A program made the translations under genes and the position numbers. DNA of 64,000 nucleotides from Kribbella sp. VKM Ac-2568. GTDB lineage: Bacteria; Actinomycetota; Actinomycetes; Propionibacteriales; Kribbellaceae. This document shows positions 58,945 to 64,000 of this stretch, piece by piece (the first letter of the stretch is position 1; every line of letters starts with the position of its first letter). The stretch lies in the NCBI RefSeq assembly GCF_004345365.1, contig NZ_SLVF01000017.1, forward strand, positions 62,001 to 126,000. Reading direction: 5' to 3'. The notes beneath the pieces were generated by a model that saw nothing but the letters and a program-made list of their open reading frames with translations, ran no database searches and was not told the origin of the DNA.

Positions 58945-59493
58945 CTAGGACTTGAGAGCGGCTTCCTGCTGGAGGTTGGACCAGGCGGCGGCCGTGATCG
59001 AGTAGATGACCGCGTCGAAGGGGACGCCGTCCTCGACGAGTTCGGCGGCATGGTCGAAGGTCATCCCGATCCGCTTCATCACCGCGATGCTCCGGAGGTT
59101 CGGCGCGTCGGTGATCGAGATGACCCGCGGCAGGTCGAGTTCGGTGAACGCGTAGGCCAGCCACGACTTGGCCGCCTCCGTCGCGTAGCCATGGCCCCAG
59201 TATTCCCGGGCTAACCGCCAGCCCAGCTCCATCTCATCGGGGTACCAGGGCTCCCGTTGCAGGCCCCCCGCCCCGAGGAACGCGCCGTCGGATCTGCGCT
59301 CGATCGCGAGGAAGCCGATCCCCTCGGCCTCGTGCTGCGCGTTCACCGCCCCGGCGATCCAGTCCGACTTCTCGCGGGTGAGCGGCTCGCCGCCCAGGAA
59401 CTCCATCACCTCGGGATCGGCGTTCATCGCGGCCCACGCCGGCAGGTCCTCGTCGCGGAACGGCCTCAGCACCAGGCGGTCCGTCGTACGCAT
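58945..59493 (-). CDS. GNAT acetyltransferase, RimJ/RimL-like
   Basis: This 182-residue enzyme has TDRLVLRPFRDEDLPAWAAMNADPEVMEFLGG at the N-terminus and LGWRLAREYWGHGYATEAAKSWLAYAF with the acetyl-CoA loop, followed by DAPNLRSIAVMKRIGM. These are typical RimJ/RimL blocks, although most family members modify unknown small molecules. GGAGG lies 4-5 nt before the ATG. It is convergent with the LacI gene, 10 bp apart, and is upstream-adjacent to the methyltransferase gene on the same strand. Confidence 0.92.
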   Translation of the reverse strand: MRTTDRLVLRPFRDEDLPAWAAMNADPEVMEFLGGEPLTREKSDWIAGAVNAQHEAEGIGFLAIERRSDGAFLGAGGLQREPWYPDEMELGWRLAREYWGHGYATEAAKSWLAYAFTELDLPRVISITDAPNLRSIAVMKRIGMTFDHAAELVEDGVPFDAVIYSITAAAWSNLQQEAALKS

Positions 59494-59511
59494 GGCGCCT
59501 CCTCGGCCGGG

Positions 59512-60327
59512 TCAGGGTCGCGTGGCGTAGAAGGCGACCGCTGCCGACGATGCCACGTTCAGGGAGTCGACGCCGCCGGACATCGGGATCCGCACGGTCA
59601 GGTCGGCCTGCGCGAGCACGTGCGGCTTCAACCCGTGGCCCTCGGTCCCGAAGATCAGCGCGAGTTTGTCGTCGTGCCGGGCCACCAGTTCGTCCAGGCT
59701 GATCGAGTCGTCGGACAAGGCGAAGCCGGCGGCTACGAACCGGTGTTCCTGCAACTGAGCAAGGTCTCCCGGCCAACTGGTCAACCGCGTCCAAGGCACC
59801 TGGAAGACCGTCCCCATCGACACCTTCACCGACCGCCGGTACAGCGGATCCGCACAGGTCGGCGACACCAGCACCGCGTCGACCCCCATCGCCGCGGCCG
59901 CCCGGAACCCGGCCCCGACGTTCGTGTGATCGACGATGTCGTCGAAGATCGCGACCCGCGCACGCTCACCCAGTCCTTCGAGCAGGACCTCCAGCCCGAC
60001 CGAAGCTCGACGCTTGTACGACGCGAGCGCACCCCGGTGCACGTGGAATCCTGTCACCTTCTCGGCCAGTTCCTCCGACACCACATAGACCGGCACCGAA
60101 GGCCACTTGTCCAGCACGTCCTGCAAGGTATCCAGCCAGCGCGGCGCCAGCAGGAACGATCGCGGCTCGTACCCCGCTTCGGCCGCCCGCCGGATCACCT
60201 TGGCGCCCTCGGCGATGAACAGCCCGTGCTCCTCCTCGAGCAGCCGGCGCAGGTTCACCTCCCGCAGTTGGACGTAGTCCGCCAGCCGCTCGTCCGCGGC
60301 ATCGTCGAGCGGGAGCAACCGGCTCAT
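59512..60327 (-). CDS. TrmH/SpoU family RNA 2'-O-methyltransferase
   Basis: This 271-residue enzyme has an N-terminal RNA substrate-binding domain (ADYVQLREVNLRRLLEEEHGLFIAEGAKVIRRA) and an intact SPOUT domain: motif 1 DHTNVGAGFRAAAAMGVDAVLVSP, motif 2 ALIFGTEGHGL and motif 3 RIPMSGGVDSLNVASSAAVAFY. It would methylate tRNA or 23S rRNA at a ribose, like TsnR/RlmB. Its ATG overlaps the cysG stop (ATGA), so it is the last gene of the cobT-cysG operon, an odd partnership. It contrasts with the broken SpoU gene at 11.3 kb. Confidence 0.93.
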   Translation of the reverse strand: MSRLLPLDDAADERLADYVQLREVNLRRLLEEEHGLFIAEGAKVIRRAAEAGYEPRSFLLAPRWLDTLQDVLDKWPSVPVYVVSEELAEKVTGFHVHRGALASYKRRASVGLEVLLEGLGERARVAIFDDIVDHTNVGAGFRAAAAMGVDAVLVSPTCADPLYRRSVKVSMGTVFQVPWTRLTSWPGDLAQLQEHRFVAAGFALSDDSISLDELVARHDDKLALIFGTEGHGLKPHVLAQADLTVRIPMSGGVDSLNVASSAAVAFYATRP

Positions 60328-61541
60328 GACACCTGCGCGGCCACGTCGACGACGTTGCCGATGACAACGATCGCCGGGGCGCCGACACCGGCGGCGGCCA
60401 TCGTGGCGGCGATACCGGCCAGGTCGGACCTGACCATCTGCTGGCCCGGAAGGGTGCCGTCGGCAATCGCCGCGGCGGGTGTCGAGGCCGGTCGGCCGTG
60501 CTCCATCAGCGTCGCCGCGATGGCCGGCAGATTCTCCACCGCCATCAGCAACACCAGCGTCCCGGAGAGCTGAGCAAGCGCCTGCCAGTTGATCAGCGAG
60601 TCCGGGTGACCCGGCGGGATGTGCCCGGACACCACCGTGAACTCATGCGTCACCCCGCGATGCGTCACCGGGATCCCGGCCACGGCAGGCACCGAGATCG
60701 AACTCGTGATCCCCGGCACCACTGTCCACGGCACTCCGGCCTCGGCACAGGCGAGCGCCTCTTCGAAGCCCCGCCCGAAGACGTAAGGATCGCCGCCCTT
60801 CAACCGTACGACGACCTTGCCCTGCAGTGCACGATCGACCAGGATCCGGTTGATCTCCTCCTGCTGCGCGGATCGCCCACGGGGAAGCTTCGCCGCGTCG
60901 ATCAACTCGACGTCCGAGTGCAACTCCTCCAGCAAGGGCTGCGGCGCCAGCCGATCGGCGACGACCACGTCAGCCTCGGCGAGCAACCGCCGTCCGCGCA
61001 CGGTGATCAGGTCGGGATCGCCCGGTCCACCGCCGACGAGGTATACGCCAGGCTGCTTGGCCAGCGAGTCGCGAGCCCCGAGCGCACCCGTCCGGAGTTC
61101 TTCCAGGATCGCGTCCCGTACGGCGGCCGACCGCCGGTGGTCACCGCCACCCAGTACGCCGATCGTTACCTGGTCGTGCTGCCCGGAAGCGGGAGTCCAG
61201 GCGGTCGCGCGGGACCGGTCGTCGGAGCGAACGCAGAAGATGCGCCGCTCCTCTGCCTCCGCGGACACCTGATCGTTGACCGCGGCATCATCCGTCGCCA
61301 CCACCACGTACCACGCACCGTCGAGGTCGCCCTCGGCGTAACCGCGTTCGACCCAGCGCAGGTCCGGGTTCGTCAGCAGACCCTCGATGGTCGGCGTGAT
61401 CGCCGGCGAGATCAGGTCGATCTGGGCGCCCGTCTCGAGCAGCCTGGGCAACCGGCGCTGCGCGACCCCGCCACCGCCGACCACCACGACGCGGCGGCCG
61501 GTCAGCACCAGCCCGGACAGGTACGGCGCGGGTTCCGTCAC
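60324..61541 (-). CDS. cysG: Siroheme synthase-type uroporphyrinogen-III C-methyltransferase with precorrin-2 dehydrogenase domain
   Basis: This 405-residue bifunctional protein has an N-terminal CysG-like Rossmann domain (GRRVVVVGGGGVAQRRLPRLLE, about 1-150) for precorrin-2 oxidation/ferrochelation and a C-terminal SUMT domain (YLVGGGPGDPDLITVRG at about 166, RLKGGDPYVFGRGFEE, VVPGITSSISVPAVAGIPVTHRG). It converts uroporphyrinogen III to precorrin-2 and onward to siroheme or cobalamin. It overlaps cobT (GTGA) and trmH (ATGA) by four bases each. The NAD-binding site looks complete. Confidence 0.93.
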   Translation of the reverse strand: MTEPAPYLSGLVLTGRRVVVVGGGGVAQRRLPRLLETGAQIDLISPAITPTIEGLLTNPDLRWVERGYAEGDLDGAWYVVVATDDAAVNDQVSAEAEERRIFCVRSDDRSRATAWTPASGQHDQVTIGVLGGGDHRRSAAVRDAILEELRTGALGARDSLAKQPGVYLVGGGPGDPDLITVRGRRLLAEADVVVADRLAPQPLLEELHSDVELIDAAKLPRGRSAQQEEINRILVDRALQGKVVVRLKGGDPYVFGRGFEEALACAEAGVPWTVVPGITSSISVPAVAGIPVTHRGVTHEFTVVSGHIPPGHPDSLINWQALAQLSGTLVLLMAVENLPAIAATLMEHGRPASTPAAAIADGTLPGQQMVRSDLAGIAATMAAAGVGAPAIVVIGNVVDVAAQVS

Positions 61542-62620
61542 GCGTCGTCCTCCGCGGTGATCCCGGCGGACTCGAACGTCGCCATCTCGGCCAGCGCCCG
61601 GACCGCGCAGGTCAGAATCGGGTAGGCCAGTACCGCGCCGGTGCCCTCGCCCAGGCGCAGGTCGAGATCCACCAGCGGCTGCAGGCCGAGCGTCTTCAGC
61701 GCCACCGCGTGACCAGGCTCGGCCGAGCGGTGCCCGGCGACGCAGTACTCGATGACTGCCGGGTGGAGCGCCTGGGCGACCAGGGCGGCCGCACCCGCGA
61801 TCACCCCGTCGAGGATCACCGGCACCCTGTTCGCGGCTCCACCGAGGATGTACCCGGCGAGCGCGGCGTGCTCCAGACCGCCGTACGCCGAAAGCGCTCC
61901 CAGCGGATCCGAGGCCGGTACGGCGTGCAACGCCAGGGCGGAGCGGACCACCGAGGTCTTGTGGGCCAGGGTGGCGTCGTCGATCCCGGTCCCCCGGCCG
62001 GTCACGTCGTCGGCGGTCATCCCGGTGAAGGTGGCGATCAGCGCGGCGGAGGCGGTCGTGTTCGCGATCCCCATGTCGCCGGTGAGCAGGCAGCGGTAGC
62101 CGTCGCGGACGAGGTTGTCCGCGAGTTCGAAGCCCACCGTGACCGCGGCCAGCACCTCCTCCTCAGAGAGCGCTTTCTCCGTCGCGAGATCGCGGGTCCC
62201 GGGGCGCACCTTGGCGTGCACGATGTCCAGCCCGTCCACGTCGCTCGCCACCCCGACGTCCACCACCCGGACGTCGACCCGGTTGTTCACGGCGAACGCG
62301 TTCACCGCGGCGCCGCCGGCAGCGAAGTTCGCCAGCATGGCGGCGGTCACTGTCTGTGGCCAGGGTGAGACACCCTGGGCGTGCACACCGTGGTCGGCCG
62401 CGAACACCGTGACGACGGCAGGGCTCGGCACCGCAGGCGGGCAGGAGGCGGTCATCCCGGCCACTCGGACGGACAGTTCCTCGAGCACGCCGAGGGAACC
62501 AACCGGTTTTGTCAGCGCGAGCTGACGCTCCGTGGCGGCGCGCATCGCCTGCTCGTCCGCCGGCCCGATCCGGGCCAGAAACTCCTCCACCGCTGGTGCC
62601 TCCACTCCAGTTACGGCCAC
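61538..62620 (-). CDS. cobT: Nicotinate-nucleotide--dimethylbenzimidazole phosphoribosyltransferase
   Basis: This 360-residue enzyme makes alpha-ribazole phosphate for the lower ligand of cobalamin. LTKPVGSLGVLEELSVRVAGM, FAADHGVHAQGVSPWPQTVTAAML, GDMGIANTTASAAL and the catalytic Glu near LRLGEGTGAVLAYPIL are all conserved. The GTG at 62620 is my choice; GTG 62605 (MEAPAVEEF) fits equally well and no clear ribosome-binding site decides. It is the first gene of the three-gene overlapping operon. No cobalamin riboswitch was seen upstream. Confidence 0.93.
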   Translation of the reverse strand: MAVTGVEAPAVEEFLARIGPADEQAMRAATERQLALTKPVGSLGVLEELSVRVAGMTASCPPAVPSPAVVTVFAADHGVHAQGVSPWPQTVTAAMLANFAAGGAAVNAFAVNNRVDVRVVDVGVASDVDGLDIVHAKVRPGTRDLATEKALSEEEVLAAVTVGFELADNLVRDGYRCLLTGDMGIANTTASAALIATFTGMTADDVTGRGTGIDDATLAHKTSVVRSALALHAVPASDPLGALSAYGGLEHAALAGYILGGAANRVPVILDGVIAGAAALVAQALHPAVIEYCVAGHRSAEPGHAVALKTLGLQPLVDLDLRLGEGTGAVLAYPILTCAVRALAEMATFESAGITAEDDA

Positions 62621-62769
62621 CTGGACGCGGCCAGCACCGATCTTCGCATCTCCGCGCCCACGACCCGACCTGATCCCAGCCCATGATGGGTGCTGCCGGG
62701 GTGGGGACCGCCTGAATCGGCCAGTAATGTCGGAGTCACCACACGTCGCGAGATCCCGGAGGGTCACAG

Positions 62770-63306
62770 ATGTCGCTCGAACGGCCGGTCGCACCGGACC
62801 CCTACGAACTGCTCCCGAAGGTCGGCTCCTTCACCGTCACGAGCACCGACGTCGCCGACGGCGAGCCCCTCGGCGCCGCCCAGGTGTTTGCCGGTGGCAA
62901 CACGTCGCCGCAGCTCAGCTGGGAGGGCTTCCCGGCCGAGACCAAGGGTTTCGTGGTGACCTGTTACGACCCGGACGCCCCGACGCCCTCGGGCTTCTGG
63001 CACTGGATCCTGGTCAACCTCCCGGCCACCGTCACCGAGCTGCCGGCCGGCGCCGGCGCGACGCCGCGGCTCGACAACGGCGCCTTCCACGTCCGCAGTG
63101 ACTACAGCACCAAGGCGTTCGGCGGCGCCGCGCCGCCGGCGGGCGACCAGACGCACCGCTACTACTTCGTGGTGCACGCGATCGACGTCGAGGCCCTGGA
63201 CGTCGACGACGAGGCCAGCGCCGCGGTGGTCAGCTTCAACCTGGCCTTCCACACCCTCGCCCGCGCGATCATCACGCCGACCTACCAGGAGCCGGCCGCC
63301 GGCTGA
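62770..63306 (+). CDS. YbhB/YbcL family PEBP-like protein
   Basis: This 178-residue phosphatidylethanolamine-binding-like protein has the family blocks SPQLSWEGFPAETKGFVVTCYDPDAPTPSGFWHWILVNLPA (seen around residues 47-86), NGAFHVRSDY, and HRYYFVVHAID. GGAGGG lies about 6 nt before the ATG. The Raf-kinase-inhibitor name comes from eukaryotes; the bacterial role is unknown. It is divergent from cobT and ends at a 12-bp hairpin. Confidence 0.94.
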   Translation: MSLERPVAPDPYELLPKVGSFTVTSTDVADGEPLGAAQVFAGGNTSPQLSWEGFPAETKGFVVTCYDPDAPTPSGFWHWILVNLPATVTELPAGAGATPRLDNGAFHVRSDYSTKAFGGAAPPAGDQTHRYYFVVHAIDVEALDVDDEASAAVVSFNLAFHTLARAIITPTYQEPAAG

Positions 63307-63339
63307 AGGCCTGAAGTCTACCGAGCGTCCTGATGTGAA

Positions 63340-63370
63340 GCGGCGGGAGCCGGTCAGGGGCTCCCGCCGC
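63340..63370. terminator. Bidirectional hairpin after the ybhB-like gene
   Basis: GCGGCGGGAGCC (63340-63351) pairs perfectly with GGCTCCCGCCGC (63359-63370) around a 7-nt loop. It lies between the ybhB-type gene and the end of the convergent permease relic, so it can serve both. Confidence 0.88.
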
Positions 63371-63380
63371 AGCCTGTTGG

Positions 63381-63626
63381 TCAGTCCTTGATGCCGGACT
63401 GGGTGACTCCCTGGATCAGGCAGCGCTGCAGGAACGCGAAGATCAGCACCAGCGGCAGGATCGACACCGCGACAGCCATGAAGAGCTCGTGGATGTTGAT
63501 CGTCTGCGCGGTGACAAAGGTGGACATCGCCACCTGGATGGTCCAAGACGACGAATCCTGGCCGATCACCAGCGGCCACAGGAACGAGTTCCAGTTGCCG
63601 ATGAAGGTAATCGCGGCCAGCGCCGC
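63381..63626 (-). pseudogene. 3' end of a sugar ABC transporter permease (5' truncated)
   Basis: The last 81 residues of a MalG/CUT1-type permease are intact: AALAAITFIGNWNSFLWPLV, LFMAVAVSILPLVLIFAFLQR and the C-terminal QGVTQSGIKD, with a proper stop. Upstream of about 63627 the similarity stops abruptly and the sequence becomes AT-richer (GTCACAATTCAATGTGAAC) for about 60 bases until the end of the beta-oxidation gene. The EAA loop and the other four to five helices are missing, as are the partner permease and binding protein. It is a deletion remnant. Confidence 0.82.
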
Positions 63627-63687
63627 GAAGGGACACGAAGCGTCACAATTCAATGTGAACGACCACCACAGGTGATCGCGAGCAGGA

Positions 63688-64000
63688 TCAGGCGAACTTC
63701 TCCCCGGCCTCGGCCTTGCGGACCAGCAACGCCGGCGGCTCGAAGCGCGCGCCATGGCTTTCGGCCAGTTCGCGACTGCGTGCGACGAAGCCGGCCGGAC
63801 CACCGGAGTACGCGTTGATGTACTGCAGCGCGCCACCGTGCAGCGGCGGGAAGCCGATGCCGAAGATCGACCCGATGTTGGCGTCGGCGACCGAGCGCAG
63901 CACGCCCTCGTCGAGGCACTTCACCGTCTCGAGCGACATCGCGAACGCCATCCGCTCCTGCAGGTCGATCAGCGGTACGTCGACGTCGTCCTTGACGAAG
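63688..64000 (-). CDS. 3-hydroxyacyl-CoA dehydrogenase/enoyl-CoA hydratase C-terminus (partial)
   Basis: The visible 104 residues are the C-terminal 3HCDH domain of a FadB/FadJ-like multienzyme: DLQERMAFAMSLETVKCLDEGVLRSVADANIGSIFGIGFPPLHGGALQYI, seen in blocks LQERMAFAMS, DEGVL and GSIFGIGFPP..GGALQYI. It functions in fatty acid beta-oxidation. The rest lies beyond the right edge. The gene ends in a proper stop and is followed downstream by the truncated permease. Confidence 0.92.
   Translation of the reverse strand, partial: FVKDDVDVPLIDLQERMAFAMSLETVKCLDEGVLRSVADANIGSIFGIGFPPLHGGALQYINAYSGGPAGFVARSRELAESHGARFEPPALLVRKAEAGEKFA

Noticed and set aside
63643..63658. TCACA-N6-TGTGA as a CRP site
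   Set aside because: The arms are in the reverse order of the CRP consensus TGTGA-N6-TCACA, and no gene starts nearby; kept only as a landmark of the rearrangement junction.
1..64000. tRNA genes, rRNA, intact transposases, phage genes, CRISPR arrays or biosynthetic megasynthases
   Set aside because: I looked for these on both strands and found no supporting motif, cloverleaf, regular repeat-spacer pattern or DDE/integrase signature.

Overview
The window is chromosomal DNA of a high-GC actinomycete. Codons end almost uniformly in G or C and GTG/TTG starts are common. Many genes appear leaderless, with a TAnnnT-type hexamer ending 6-7 nt before the start codon. The content fits too: three LLM (F420-type) oxidoreductases, a DUF664/DinB protein, an M28 lipoprotein, a MmyB-type XRE regulator and many GNATs. 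The overall style suggests Nocardioidaceae such as Kribbella, but that is inference. No tRNA, rRNA, CRISPR array, intact insertion sequence, phage or plasmid gene was seen. Most of the window is ordinary accessory chromosome, densely packed on both strands.

Layout. 1-1.5 kb: end of an unknown gene, a hemerythrin-domain protein and a YhbS-like GNAT. 1.5-10.2 kb: a tightly overlapping five-gene peptide ABC importer joined to gamma-glutamyltransferase, with a GntR/FCD regulator tail-to-tail; this looks like a gamma-glutamyl-peptide or glutathione uptake unit. 10.3-20 kb: a two-domain GNAT, M1 and M28 peptidases, a CapA-like lipoprotein, a double MerR regulator, SDRs and a GNAT. 20-29.5 kb: an ArsR-SRPBCC fusion with a well-formed self-overlapping operator, an XRE regulator, a RecQ helicase with a phosphoribosyltransferase-like tail, SoxR with a recognisable SoxR box, an MFS permease divergent from a GlxA-type regulator, an M24 peptidase and an alpha/beta hydrolase. 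29.5-38.6 kb: SDR, acyl-CoA synthetase, UspA, LLM oxidoreductase, the long RNA helicase HrpA and a hydrolase. 39-42.4 kb: a four-gene overlapping operon of ABC ATPase, ABC-2 permease, histidine kinase and LuxR-type response regulator. 42.4-53 kb: AraC/PhyH pair, VOC protein, MFS, fructosamine-kinase-like protein, secreted GH20 hexosaminidase, emfourin-like protein, cold-shock protein, LLM oxidoreductase, DODA dioxygenase and a strictosidine-synthase-like protein. 53-64 kb: SRPBCC, DinB, a BCS1-like AAA ATPase, LLM oxidoreductase, peptide deformylase, a P-loop kinase, LacI regulator, GNAT, the overlapping cobT-cysG-trmH operon, a YbhB/PEBP protein and the end of a fatty-acid beta-oxidation multienzyme gene.

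The most unusual property is an excess of gene relics between healthy genes. These are a SpoU methyltransferase, a class III cyclase, a phytanoyl-CoA dioxygenase, a BCCT transporter, a sugar-ABC permease, a possible tctA tail and a possible secreted-protein fragment. In several, the two ends of the gene survive while the catalytic middle is missing. A second unusual item is a two-copy, roughly 75-bp intergenic repeat (near 24.9 and 38.9 kb, opposite orientation) that could be a structured element or encode a micro-peptide with the core VSExPxWCPHP. Short tandem repeats sit exactly at the 3' ends of three genes.
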